Positions 1 to 10,782 are shown, counted from the first letter of the stretch. The stretch: 64,000 bases of DNA from Vanessa cardui (GCF_905220365.1 NC_061126.1:1674001-1738000); one strand, 5' to 3'. Translations and numbers: made by a program. The notes: a model not told the origin generated them from the sequence alone.

Positions 1-70
1 TATTATAAAGGAATGTGTTCTTCAATTGTCAGCAGTATTTACAAATTAAATATGAGTACTATTTTCTTTA

Positions 71-405
71 AATCAAAATCAAAATATACTATGCTTCACG
101 CCAAATTTCATTGGTTCTGCGGTTTAGTCGTGAAAGAGAAGAGAAGTCAGACAGACAGAGTTACTTTCACATATATAGTACTAGATTCAAATAGGCTTTT
201 ACAAGCACTTTTGAATCGTCATTTAAAAACTATATTATGTGAAGCTATCACCGTTTCGGACAGTAGATTCTACTGAGAAGAACTGGCGAGAAAATCAGTA
301 GTTACTCTTTTTCACCATTTAAAAATACAGTCAGGTTAGTTAAATACAATTATTTATGTATGTAATATAGGCGTGGAAGTCAACAAGTATTAAATCCACG
401 GTTGA
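71..405 (-). repeat. LINE 3'-end fragment (family E), interrupted
   Basis: Family E recurs at about 25786, 51540, 57235 and 61876. Read on the minus strand it ends in a TTTGA-type microsatellite, seen here on the plus strand as repeated ATCAAA at 71-84. In the 61876 copy it carries the C-terminal codons of a LINE polymerase, so this is a 5'-truncated LINE tail. A short Helitron-like tail fragment (about 90-183) splits it, with TACTA on both sides that may be a target duplication or chance. Confidence 0.7.
90..183 (+). repeat. Helitron-like (family G) fragment inside family E
   Basis: Contains the stretch ATTGGTTCTGCGGTTTAGTCG followed by a GACAGACAGAG run, which matches the 5' half of family G (compare 42014-42206). 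It separates two halves of a family E LINE tail, so it inserted later than E. Confidence 0.55.
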
Positions 406-491
406 TATGTACACCATATTTGCCTTACATGTAATTTAATAGTTCCATAGAAAAAGCGGTCATTTGATTGAATACAATAAATATGCAAGCA

Positions 492-720
492 ACTTAGTGA
501 TACTTTGTATAAATGCGTCTGGGTAGGCTCTTAGTCATCATACATTATTCTACTTATAACAGCACTACTACTAGATTTAATTTAGGTACAAATTACATCG
601 CTGTAACGAATATAGTTTGCAAGGTTGATGGTGCTTTAGCGATGTAGAGGATGGTTAATATTTCTAACATCACCAATGTCTTCGAACAATGTTGAAATAT
701 TACCATCAGGTAACTAGTTA
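492..720 (+). repeat. Family B repeat, degraded
   Basis: Matches the well preserved family B copy at 47099-47366: GTCTGGGTAGG near the start, then GCAAGGTTGATGG, a GATGTA block, GGTTAATATTTCT and ACCATCAGGT. Family B normally ends in ATAAAAAAA; here the end is lost. It is probably a SINE or a LINE 3' end. I cannot assign it to a named family. Confidence 0.65.
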
Positions 721-752
721 ACCAGTCCAGTTTGTTACCGTGACATGACATG

Positions 753-1218
753 TACAGCCTGTAAATTTCCCACTGCTGGGCTAAGGTCTCCTATCCCTTC
801 GAGGAGAAGGTCAGGAGAATATTCTACTACGCTGCTCCAATTCGGTTTGGTATATTCACGTGTGACAGAATTTCGTTGAAATTAGATACTTGCAGGTTTC
901 CTCACCGCCGATCTCGAGATAAACAAATTAAGCACACGAATATTGAGTAGTGCTAGGTGATCCCGTAACTCAGACGGAGTTAGAATTCATCATCATCGTT
1001 TATGGTGTACGTATTTTAACCTCTAGGTCATCTCGTCTCTCTAGGCCATTTCGGTTCTCTAGGTCATCTCGTCTCTCTAGGCCATTTTAGTTCTCTAGGT
1101 CATCTCATCTCTCTAGGCCATTTCGGTTCTCTAGGTCATCTCGTCTCTCTAGGCCATTTTAGTTCTCTAGGTCATCTCATCTCTCTAGGCCATTTCGGTT
1201 CTCTAGGTCATCTCGGCT
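753..1218 (-). repeat. Metulj-like SINE with expanded tRNA-like head
   Basis: The tail end (CAGCCTGTAAATTTCCCACTG) is at 753 and the body runs to about 960. The tRNA-like head should follow. 961-1020 still resembles it: CATCATCG, then ACGTATTTTAACCTCTAGG in place of the usual ACGCGTTCTAACCTCTGGG. The outermost head segment has expanded into the tandem array at 1021-1218. Metulj-type SINEs are tRNA-derived, Pol III-transcribed and mobilised by LINE proteins in trans. Confidence 0.75.
1021..1218. repeat. 18-bp minisatellite with 36- and 72-bp higher order
   Basis: Eleven contiguous 18-bp subunits alternate between two types, CTCTAGGTCATCTCGTCT and CTCTAGGCCATTTCGGTT, giving a 36-bp unit. Variant positions alternate so that 1057-1128 and 1129-1200 are identical 72-bp blocks. 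The subunit matches the outer end of the Metulj-like SINE head (compare CTCTGGGCCATCTCGGTT at about 24740), so it arose by tandem growth of that end. No reading frame is open across it. Confidence 0.9.
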
Positions 1219-1387
1219 CTCTCTCTACCCTATCACATACACACCGAAATTCATTACAAATATAGCATACATAAAGATATACCGTTTATCTACCTGTAAA
1301 TTACAAGAACTACGGTAAAATTAATCTAACACTGATGGAGCCGCGGCCCTATTCTGTATGAACTTTAGGAGGGTTTATAACACAAAG

Positions 1388-1455
1388 TTTCCTAACTCTG
1401 CAAAGTCAATACACTTTTCCTGAGGCAATGTTTTCGTCTCTTCTATAATATGCCA
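1388..1455 (+). repeat. Family E LINE tail fragment
   Basis: CTGCAAAGTCAATACACTTTTCCTG and TTCTATAATA match the polymerase C-terminal portion of family E (compare 57250-57300 and, reversed, 62220-62290). It is short and degraded. Confidence 0.5.
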
Positions 1456-1670
1456 CGGATACATCTGCTAAACAATATCCAAGTTTAATTTATATTTAGT
1501 GATAACTACTGTGAGTCAGGAATTTTAAAAATAAACTTGTATTCAAGTTATTTTATAATATATTGAAATAAGCAATAAGACATCGATGCTCCTAACTTAT
1601 TTTTGTTTTACTCAAGTATCTCTATATCACTGCCCTACGAAGTTGTAGTTTTCATTCGAAAAATGTACGA

Positions 1671-1712
1671 TAGTAGCGAGCAACCCCGACTTTCGACGAG
1701 TGCATTTATACG
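1671..1712 (-). repeat. Helitron-like terminus, eroded
   Basis: GTAGCGAGCAACCCCGACTT followed by a GTGCA block is an eroded version of the reverse-complemented family C terminus (CTAGCGACC...CCCGGCTTCG...GTGCA). Only about 40 bp is recognisable. Confidence 0.4.
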
Positions 1713-2290
1713 GTATAAATATAATTTATAATACAGCGTTCAGGGATATTCTTTTTTTTAAATTGAATCATAAATTCTAAATGTAACTTTTTGTACTTTA
1801 GTATTAAGATTTTAATATCACAATACTCGTCTATTCAAGAGATCAATTTTTCATTATTATCACTTGTAACCTAATTCATAATATCGCCTAATTATGTAAT
1901 GTAACATAAAATGAAAATATATTTAAAAAAATATGACTGATTAGATCAAATGATTGACATTTAAAAAACGTTTAAAAGCCATTAAAATGGAAGGTATCAC
2001 ATCGCATGAGTGACATGAATAAATAAACCAATTCGTGGTGGGGGTGCACACGTGCGCCTGTGATATGGACGAGAATGTACCTTGTAATTACGATCTCGTG
2101 ATTGAACTCCCATTGCATACTACCCTGTTTCACGTAGTTTAATACAATAACTATACTTTGTGTCATATTGGCTCGTCTTAGAGGTAAGACCGACTCATAT
2201 ACCGTGGCTGCAAACAGCATGACGCTCTTTAATGCCGTCATGCCCCCTTTCTGCCACCACTTCCTTTTGTATGCGTGGCATTTATACTAT

Positions 2291-2480
2291 ACTAGCGACC
2301 CAACCCGGCTTCGTAGAGATACTACAGATTTTTTCTTGTTTCTTTACTGTATGGTATAGACCATGTATAATATATAGATATTATACACAAAAATCTTTCG
2401 AATCAATCTATCAATTAAAAAAACCAGTCATCATCCGTCGCGTGATTTGAAAAATCTAAGAATACATATGAACAGACAAC
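2291..2480 (-). mobile_element. Non-autonomous Helitron-like element, family C
   Basis: Starts ACTAGCGACCCAACCCGGCT, the reverse complement of a 3' end with a GC-rich short palindrome followed by CTAG and a flanking T. The interior keeps the family C blocks (TTTCTTTACTGTA, TATTATACACAAAAATC, a block near CCGTCGCGTG, and CTAAGAATACAT). The 5' end is lost. Helitrons move by rolling-circle replication and insert between A and T; no RepHel gene is encoded here. Confidence 0.7.
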
Positions 2481-2850
2481 CAGATATAAATATAGTAATA
2501 TGGATATTTTATTATGTAATATGTAAATCCTTAATGATTCAGCTTTTCAAAAACATTACTTTATATGACTTTGTTACGGTATGAAATCTAGGTAAGCCAT
2601 GAGTTATGATTGTTAGTTAAGTATAGTGGAAATAAAATCAAGAAACCAACTCGTTCTACATGTAATAATGTTATACCAATAACTCAATGTACGATTATTT
2701 ATGGAATGGTTTGTATATTGACCTAAACCAACCGCCATTTTGATTTACCTGTCTGACGTAAGTCAATAAAACTTGGTCGTTGGGTGAATTTTACAACGCT
2801 CATTAGCCAAAATTCCAGTTCAAGTTAGCCAAGGCAACAAGATTTTTACT

Positions 2851-3184
2851 AACCGACTTCAAAAAAGGAGGAGGTTTTTTCAGGTTTCTACTTCATTACT
2901 TTTGACTGGGTGAACCGATTTTGATATTATTTTTTTTATTTTTTAAGCTAATGCTTCCTATGTCAAATTATCAAATCCAAATATAAAAATTATTGTTATA
3001 TTTGGATTTGTTTATATTTTGATTGTTGGAAACTACATAATATAATCGTAAATCAACTTTTAAGTAATCTCATATTTTTCATTTCATTTACCTTAGGAGA
3101 CCTTGAAAATGCATTTTGAATGAGCAATTATTTTAATTACTTTTGAGCATATTAATTTGTTTTGTAATAGTATATTGTTTGCAT
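2851..3184. mobile_element. Internally deleted copy of family H
   Basis: Begins AACCGACTTCAAAAAAGGAG, the outer end of family H (compare 7165 and the complement at 40761). From 3031 it carries the foldback-arm sequence (AACTACATAATATAATCG, then TTTTTCATTTCATTTACC) seen at 14151-14320 and 39461-39600. The roughly 1 kb between these parts in the long copies is missing. This supports reading the two parts as ends of one element. A 15-bp perfect hairpin lies at 2972-2986/2996-3010. Confidence 0.75.
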
Positions 3185-6100
3185 ATATACTATAGCATAC
3201 ATCAAAACCGTGTTCCATACTGCAAGCATGTATAAGCTAGTAATAATTTTATATTCGCAATATCACAAACAAATCGTGATAAAGGCGCGCATACACATTA
3301 CGAGTACAACGTCGACGTGACTGGCATTTACTATGTCATGATTGCACCAACTATTATGCGAATATAATTGCAATTGATTTTACCCTTAGGGTTCTTGCTA
3401 ATTGGACATGAATGATTGTTCTCTGCACTTCATGCGATATAGAAAAAGGAAAAACATAGGGACCGACCCTAGCTTTATAATCCGTGTGTTCTTATTTTAA
3501 ATTAATTTAAAAATTTCTGTTTTGTATTTTTTAATGTTTTTAAAAACAAATAAATGTCGGTGTTGAAATTGAAAACGAATAGCATAGAACGATTCATTTA
3601 ATTAATTTAAACAACGATATCTTAGACAAAACAAATGAATAATTCATTAACTGTATACCTTTAAGTCGAAAAGTTAAACGTCCCTAGAACATTTTGTTTA
3701 GTAATTTACTTTCAACAGTTATAATGAATACATTGTTCTACAAACCCATTTAATTACCCGACTCTTGAGCAACTGAAAACAGTAAGGGATAAGTGTATTT
3801 TATCTCGATATCTCTCGTATCTCCCGTCGCCATTTTGAGACAAATATTTTAATCCAAAATTTTGACGTCACAAATCCGCAGTTCTTTGAATAGAGTTCGA
3901 TTCTGTTTTCTGTGTATGTGGGTGAATGTTTGAATGCATGTGTGAGTGTGTATGAATTTGTGAGTGCAATGGAATAAGTTTAATAAAAAGTGTAGAAAGA
4001 ATAAATTTTGTTAACAAAGTGTAAACTTATTATATCAAATGTATGAATGCATATTTAGCTACTAATCTACTTTATCGTTTTTATATTTCCAGACAAATAA
4101 ATATGGTCATAAACGTCATATGGATTTGAAAAAGGTTTCGTTCATTATGATGACGAATGCAATAAAAAAATATCGATTTTTGTCTATCTGATATTCTTTA
4201 TACTTATTCATATTACATGTTTGAAATTATTACACTCCCGTGCTTTAGAAAGCAAGTAAGACCATTTAATGTACTCTCAAAATACTTACGTCATATCGGT
4301 AATGTGATACTATCAGATATGACAAAAGAGAGTACATCTACGTGTCTTCAAAAACTTTTGGGCACAACGTATTATACGAAGTTGGTTGTTTATGATAAGA
4401 AATACTGCCGGAAACGAAATCATTCTACTTCTGACGTTATCATTATTCTATGCTGACTTGATGTCATTTCTGAGCTGTAATAGCTTTACCTATGTATAAA
4501 ACGTAAGTATAACGTAACATAAGTATAACACTTAAGACGTTTTAAAAAATGATTTAATATTCTATATAAATTGAAAAAAAATACTGCAATTCATTAAAAG
4601 AAAACTTTGACTAATATTTGAAAAGTTCTTCGTTCTCAAAAAAGTATATGTGTGCGTACTCACGCACACACACGCAACTTTGGATCACAGCGCTTCCACT
4701 CGTATATTTTGTTTAAATTGCAAACCGACGTGTTCTAACGTAACCCGTATGTAGTGACATTATCGATTATATATGACATTACGCGCCCACAGCATATAAT
4801 TCCGATTAATCATACTCGATGTTGGATGGATTCGATACGAGTGGTATTATTTATAAGGCCATTAGGTAAATGAGTGCTTGGTATTGAGGTATCGAGTGCA
4901 TGTTGACAGAGGCGCGGCCGATTCCCGTAATCGATGAGCAAATATTTGAACCGGGCCTCGATGGAGGGACACTAGACGATAATGCTGTTACAATTGACTT
5001 GTAATTGTGTGAGTGAGATTTAATCTGTTAGTAGTATCAACTTTCATATTGTAAAGCGATTATTCTTCTCATAAATCGGTACCTTATTATTCGATAACAT
5101 TTTAGTCAGAATTACATTGAATTTGTTCTAATTCTCTGTAACCTTTGAGAATGTTTTCTTGAAAAGGGACGGAAATGTGTAACAGGATGCTGGGGACGCA
5201 CGCGCAACGAAAATTCAGCGGTGCCTTCGAGTTTGAACCCGCAATCACCGGCTAAGACGTATGCATTCTTGGGTTCAACTTTGCCCATTTGGATATAGCT
5301 TTTGATTATATACTTTAAATATAATATTACTTACACTTTTAATTTTGTAATTTAAACTTGTATAGGTATTTTATCGTTTTCAATCCCACGGGATTTGAAT
5401 AATCATTTTATTTAATTGTTTTCAAACCTCTGTATCCGCCGTGTCAATTATACGGGGCCCCCCACATACGTAAGCAAAAATTAATATAACATTCACATTC
5501 TTTTTTATTTCACAAATGACGAAAGACAAAAAATGCAATCTTATTTTGATAATTACAATGAATAAATATTAATTTTAATTTTATGAAATTATTATTTCTT
5601 TTTTGAGAAATCCCTTTACCCTTCGTAATGGCCTCCAAACATTTTTTTTTTTATACGGGGCCCCGTCAAGACACTACGATTCTGTTTCAAAAGTTGTTTA
5701 ATAATTTAATTTTAACTGTTATAAATTTTGTTATTTCTTTATCAAACAATAAGTTTTATGAGTCAATATTTAAAATATTGTAAAGAAATGTTAACCTATA
5801 AAAAAATAGCAACACCGGTTTTAAAAAAAAAACAGTACCATCGCGCTGTTAACGCTTAAACACCAATCATCAATAAATTTCTAACATTCCTAATTACTCA
5901 TATTTAAATAATGAAGCTAAAATAAATTTTGATTTTAAGATTTATTTACTAATTTCCACCCGCAATTCGCCCACATGTAAGTATCTATCCCCTTTTAATA
6001 ATATATAATATTCGTTTGTATATGCATAGGTCAATGACCGATGCTATTTTCAATTAGTATTTGATCCTCATATTAATTTTTTTAAAGTTCAATAACGTGA

Positions 6101-6515
6101 TATTGTAGCGCAAGTTGAAAAAAAAACAAACGCGTCGAGTAACCTTAATGTATACATATTTTGTTCAACATTACAAGAAGCATGATTTGTTACAGCGTTA
6201 AAAACGAATCAATAATACATCGAAATACCTACTTTTTCTGAACGGTAAGCAAATTTATCGCATACAGTTCACTTCGAAGAGATATTTCCGCCGTCACTGC
6301 AATCCGGTACATAATTTGAATTGTACGAATCTCGTATTACGCTGTGAATATTGAAAATTAATGTTATTCGAAATTGTGTTACCGTTATGTATTACAGGAC
6401 GACATGATACAAATTATATTATATCCAATCGAACGAATTCCACTCGTATACACACATCGTGCTTCCGAATAAACATACAATGAACAGGATTTTAATATAT
6501 ATGGAATGCTATAAA
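3185..6515. other. Mostly unique AT-rich DNA, no gene seen
   Basis: No convincing exon, tRNA or intact repeat. Noted inside: a CGAT-rich block (4740-4990), a SINE-head scrap near 5213-5270 (TTTGAACCCGCAATCACCGG, minus strand) and two copies of TATACGGGGCCCC at 5450 and 5652. A 79-codon open frame at 4217-4456 has no recognisable features. Confidence 0.5.
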
Positions 6516-6518
6516 GAG

Positions 6519-6772
6519 ACGCAATGTCACAGTGGTTAGAAGATTCGAATATCAACTGAAGATTGCGGGTTCTTACGCGAGCAAAACTGAGAGTTTCGCA
6601 TGTTCAAATTTGTGCAATAAACTATTTAATATGTGAGGATATCTCAAAGATTTTTAGAGACATGTGTTTCTACCTAACTGCATTGATGAAGTAAGCTCAA
6701 AAACCTCCCCAAGAGACCTTTGCAGAATGGCCTTTAGCTCAGCTATGATACAACTACAAGCGGCTGGTAATA
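6519..6772 (+). repeat. Metulj-like SINE, degraded
   Basis: The tRNA-like head is readable: CACAGTGGTTAGAAG (box A region), then AAGATTGCGGGTTC (start of box B). The body has decayed. The 3' portion (CCTTTAGCTCAGC, then GCGGCTGGTAATAATA) fits the usual ending in which a CAGGCTG block runs into a short tail. Confidence 0.65.
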
Positions 6773-7159
6773 ATAGGTGTCATCTCATTTAAACCTACCT
6801 CTTAGTTTCATTGGTTTCTTGCATTGGCAAGCATTAATTCTTATCAATGTATTTGTAAGTGTTTGTGCTTGTGTGTCAGATACACACACACGTTCACCAA
6901 TCTGTTCAAATCTAAATTTATGGGTAATTACTGACCAGTATCATTTGAAGTCCTACTTTCTATGAGCATTATTTTTGAACTAAATAATTTACAGGTCATT
7001 ACTTGGTGATAGGACTAAATGCTATTCCGTATTAGTACTTCAAATAGTAATACTTAGTATGATATACTGTATCATACTATTATTGATACGCATATATTAT
7101 ATGCGTATCATCGCCAACTAGCATTTTATCGTTCGTAGTCAACAAACATCGTTGTGTTC

Positions 7160-7438
7160 TTTTCAACCGACTTCCAAAAGAAGGAGGTTATCAATTCGTC
7201 TGTATTTTTTTTTTATTTTTTTTTATGTTTGTTACCTCATAACTTTTCACTGGGTGGACCGATTTTGATAATTTTTTTTTTGTTTGAAAGGTAGTGCTTC
7301 CCGTGGGGTCCCATTTTTTTTTCCGATGATGGTATCCATATGAAAACGACATAAGTCTTAAATTTGCATTATGTATATGCGCGACAAATAGGTGAATAAC
7401 TGAAAATCACGTTAACCAATTTTGATAATTCTTTTTTT
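7160..7438 (-). mobile_element. Family H copy 1, outer part, split by the LINE
   Basis: TTTTCAACCGACTTCC through CACGTTAACCAATTTTG and a T run matches, in reverse complement, 40490-40775. Landmarks are the GACGAATTGATAACCTCC block, ACTGGGTGGACCGATTTTG, and TATGTCGTTTTCATA reversed. The match stops exactly where the GAAAT tail of the LINE begins and resumes at 12917. This dispersed sequence type is common in Lepidoptera; I cannot name its superfamily. Confidence 0.85.
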
Positions 7439-7548
7439 GAAATGAAATGAAATGAAATGAAATGAAATGAAATGAAATGAAATGAAATGAAATGAAATGA
7501 AATGAAATGAAATGAAATGAAATGAAATGAAATGAAATGAAATGAAAT
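7439..7548 (-). repeat. Perfect 22-unit GAAAT microsatellite (LINE 3' tail)
   Basis: Exactly 22 uninterrupted copies of GAAAT (ATTTC on the LINE sense strand) form the 3' terminus of the LINE. CR1-type elements end in short tandem repeats, unlike poly(A)-ended Jockey or L1 elements. The lack of any interruption suggests a recent insertion or later slippage growth. Confidence 0.95.
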
Positions 7549-7927
7549 TTATTTGCAAGAATATGGTTACATAAGATCTTACAGTAATTATGTCCTTATC
7601 ATATTCAACCGTTTTGGTATGCAAATATTATACTATATTACACTGAATCATGCAATCAAACTACACAATTGGAATAATTAAGGCAACCATCATGTCTTGA
7701 ATAAAATATTTATACAATAAAAAAAAATGTCAATATCTAATAAAAACTGAATATCAATCTAAACAATATTGGAATAAATAAACTTATGATTACACTACTT
7801 ATCATTGAATTGAAGAAATTAATATTTGTCATGCGGTAAAAGGGACTAAAAATTAATATTAACATTATATTTATCCATATATCCAATTCATATTATATCT
7901 ATATTGCAGTCTTAAAGATTAGTATTT
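7549..7927 (-). other. LINE 3' untranslated region
   Basis: AT-rich stretch between the ORF2 stop and the GAAAT tail. No open frame of note. It should hold the sequence recognised by the element's own reverse transcriptase; I see no clear hairpin. Confidence 0.6.
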
Positions 7928-10753
7928 TTAATTATTTAAATATTGTTTTATGTCATAATAGCATTTTTCTAAAAGCCACAATTTTATCCTTATTTTGAAT
8001 TTATTTATTGGTAAATTTTGTATTTCATCTGGTAACTTGTTGAAAATTTTAATTGCCATATAAAATGCATTATTTTTATAAATATTGAGGTAAGACCTAG
8101 GTACATAAATTTTATTGGGATATCTCTTAGATTTGTTAACTTCTGAATTGAGCTGAAAATAATTGGGATATCTTTTGACAAAGATACAGATTTCCTTTAT
8201 ATACAAACATGGCAATGGCAAAATCTTCAGTTCTTTAAATACTGGCTTGCAACTTTCGAGAGGTCCTATGCCGTAAATAGCTCTAATGCACTTCTTTTGA
8301 ACTCTAAATGCTCTTAAGATGTGAACAGAATTTCCCCAAATTATTAACCCATACGATAAAACTGATGCGACATATCCATGGTAAGCAGTTATAGCTGCTT
8401 CACGTGAAACTGTCAAACGTACACGTCTTAAAGCATATACAAATTTTTCCAACTTAGTACAAACATAGTCAATATGGTGATTCCAACTACAGTTTGTATC
8501 GAACAAGACACCTAAAAATTTTGATACATTCGTTTCTTCTATTTTATTCGATTCGTATTGAACGTTTATGTGTATTTTTTTACTATGAAAGGAAATAAAT
8601 TGTATGACTTTTGTTTTATTTAGATTTACTTTTAATAAGTTCACATCGAGCCACTTCATCACTTCATTGAGGGCTTCGTTAATCAATAGTTCATAATTGT
8701 AATTCTTTATATATTTTACGAGAATAGTTGTATCGTCAGCAAATAAGATACATGGGTGATTAATATTTTTAGGAAGATCGTTTATATACGTAAGAAACAG
8801 GAAAGGACCCAAAATACTGCCTTGTGGAACACCACACATAATTGTTCTAAATTTTGATTTGCGCGTAAGTTTTGCACAATTAACAATTTTTGACACTTCA
8901 GTACATTGTAATCTGTTGCTTAGGTAGCTTTTAATCCATTGGTAGGCATTTCCTCTTATACCGTATGTGTCTAGTTTTTTTAGTAATCGTTTATGGTCAA
9001 CATAATCAAACGCTTTTGTCATATCTAAAAGAATAGCAGTAATTGGTACCTTGTCGTTTAAGCTGTCAGTTATGGTTTTAATGAAGTTAAAACAAGCTAA
9101 TGTCGTAGAATTATCATTTCGGAATCCAAATTGTTCTTTAACTAGAATATCGTGTTTATCATAGAAATTATTAAATCTTTTTAGTATAGCTTTCTCAAAG
9201 ACTTTTGATAAAACGTTTATTAAAGCGATTGGTCTATAATTATTAATATCTAAGAAATCACTTTTCTTGAACAAGGGTTTTACAATTGTTAACTTTAAGG
9301 TCGTAGGAAATATTCCCTGTTCAAATGATAGATTTATAATGTGTGAAAGTGGCTTGCATAAAAGTGCTGCACTTTTTTTTATAATATCTGTACGGATTCC
9401 ATCGCAACCCACGGATTTTGTGTTATTCAGTGATTTTATAATACTAAGTATTTCGTTTGGATCTGTTGGGCTAAGAAATATGGTTTCTGTTATATTTGGC
9501 TCTATTATTTTTAATTGTTTACACCTATTAATGTCAATGTCACGTTTATTATTAATATCATTATTATAATTATTACTAAAATATATATTATTATTATTAT
9601 TATTGCTATAATTATTATTAATAAAGAAATTATTGAATAATTCACATATTATATTAGGGTCAGTGTATATTATATTGTTAATTTTTATTTTGTCAATGTA
9701 CCTATTTTGTGAATGTACAGCTTGATATTCTCGAATTGTATCCCATACCGCTTTGCATTTGTTTTTGTGTTTATTTATGTAATTAATATGTTGAATTTGT
9801 TTAGAACGATATATACATTTTTTTAATAAGGAGCTATATTTCTTAAATCTTTTTTTACTTACTATTTTATTTTCGCTATTTAGTCTGTAACTTACGTACA
9901 ATCGTCTTTTTATTAAGCTGGATCTTTTTATACCTTTTGTTAACCACAATGACTTTCGCGTTTTAACACCCATTTTTATTTTTTTAAAAGGAAAACATAA
10001 GTCATAGAACATTTTTAATGTTGAGTGAAATGAATCGAATACCTCATTTACATTCGTACTATCCCATATTTCAGAAAAAGAAAGTTTCGAGATACATTCT
10101 AAAAACTTGTTGGTATTGTGTCTGTTATAATCTCTTTTGTATTCAAACCAAGATGTTACACATTCATGATTACCCTTAATATCAAATGTTAGAGTTTGTC
10201 CAGTTTCGTGGTCAGATAGGCCCAGATGGTGTACCATTGGTTCAACATTTCTTATATTGCTAGCTATTAAATCTAGACATGAAGACAAACGCGTAGGTGT
10301 TTTGATGTGTATTTTTATATGGTAATTATTTAATAAATTTACTAATTCCTTGGATTCGTTATTTTGTTTTAATATGTCAATATTCCAATCACCACAGAGA
10401 ATAATTTTCTTTTGTTTGGTTTTTAAATGTAATTTGTGAAGTAAAATATTTAATTTTTGGAAAAAAATATGTAATTTACTTTTTGGTGTACGGTAAATGC
10501 AGATTATTAATAAATTTTCATCTAAAATTTCAATTCCACTACATTCAAAGAAATATTCAGTAAAAAATTGGCTTACTAATTCTAATTCCTTACATTTAAC
10601 GTTATTTTTGCTTAAAATACAGGATCCTCCACGACTAATGTTTCTACAGTAAGAAGACATAACTTTATACCCTGGAATAATTAACAATGATTCAGTTCCC
10701 CTTTTGATAAAAGTTTCTGTAGGGCAGATTATATTTATTTTGTTTTTTAACAT
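7928..10753 (-). CDS. LINE ORF2: endonuclease-reverse transcriptase
   Basis: The 941-residue protein nicks target DNA and copies the element's RNA at the nick. An APE-type endonuclease is at the N terminus, with TET (residues 12-14), GDWN (121-124), a C-L-D-L block (159-162) and SDH (180-182). The reverse transcriptase follows, with GCDGI (449-453), GIFPTTLK (480-487), NYRPIALI (505-512), QFGFR (541-545), LLDMTKAFD (575-583, first catalytic Asp), GVPQGSILGP (641-650) and FADD (671-674, catalytic Asp pair). The C-terminal region ends with the usual FNKLP-type motif (about 904-908). The ATG used lacks roughly the first 30 residues of the endonuclease fold, which appear upstream in another frame (10783-10830). 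An Asn-rich insert (about 380-411) sits in the linker. There is no internal stop, so the insertion is young, but the 5' break makes it probably inactive as it stands. Confidence 0.95.
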   Translation of the reverse strand: MLKNKINIICPTETFIKRGTESLLIIPGYKVMSSYCRNISRGGSCILSKNNVKCKELELVSQFFTEYFFECSGIEILDENLLIICIYRTPKSKLHIFFQKLNILLHKLHLKTKQKKIILCGDWNIDILKQNNESKELVNLLNNYHIKIHIKTPTRLSSCLDLIASNIRNVEPMVHHLGLSDHETGQTLTFDIKGNHECVTSWFEYKRDYNRHNTNKFLECISKLSFSEIWDSTNVNEVFDSFHSTLKMFYDLCFPFKKIKMGVKTRKSLWLTKGIKRSSLIKRRLYVSYRLNSENKIVSKKRFKKYSSLLKKCIYRSKQIQHINYINKHKNKCKAVWDTIREYQAVHSQNRYIDKIKINNIIYTDPNIICELFNNFFINNNYSNNNNNNIYFSNNYNNDINNKRDIDINRCKQLKIIEPNITETIFLSPTDPNEILSIIKSLNNTKSVGCDGIRTDIIKKSAALLCKPLSHIINLSFEQGIFPTTLKLTIVKPLFKKSDFLDINNYRPIALINVLSKVFEKAILKRFNNFYDKHDILVKEQFGFRNDNSTTLACFNFIKTITDSLNDKVPITAILLDMTKAFDYVDHKRLLKKLDTYGIRGNAYQWIKSYLSNRLQCTEVSKIVNCAKLTRKSKFRTIMCGVPQGSILGPFLFLTYINDLPKNINHPCILFADDTTILVKYIKNYNYELLINEALNEVMKWLDVNLLKVNLNKTKVIQFISFHSKKIHINVQYESNKIEETNVSKFLGVLFDTNCSWNHHIDYVCTKLEKFVYALRRVRLTVSREAAITAYHGYVASVLSYGLIIWGNSVHILRAFRVQKKCIRAIYGIGPLESCKPVFKELKILPLPCLYIKEICIFVKRYPNYFQLNSEVNKSKRYPNKIYVPRSYLNIYKNNAFYMAIKIFNKLPDEIQNLPINKFKIRIKLWLLEKCYYDIKQYLNN

Positions 10754-10782
10754 ATTGCTGAGGTCAAGTAACGAAATGTATA

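Noticed and set aside
1021..1218. Possible CRISPR-like array
   Set aside because: Units are contiguous 18-mers with no unique spacers, in a eukaryotic genome; it is a minisatellite.
2168..2450. Two plus-strand frames of 63-72 codons
   Set aside because: They overlap a Helitron-like element and show no protein similarity I can recognise.
4217..4456. 79-codon plus-strand frame
   Set aside because: No family signature, AT-biased codons, no splice or promoter context.
7412..7624. 70-codon minus-strand frame of repeating HFISF residues
   Set aside because: It is the translated GAAAT microsatellite of the LINE tail, not a protein.
9267..9569. 100-codon plus-strand frame
   Set aside because: Antisense shadow of LINE ORF2.
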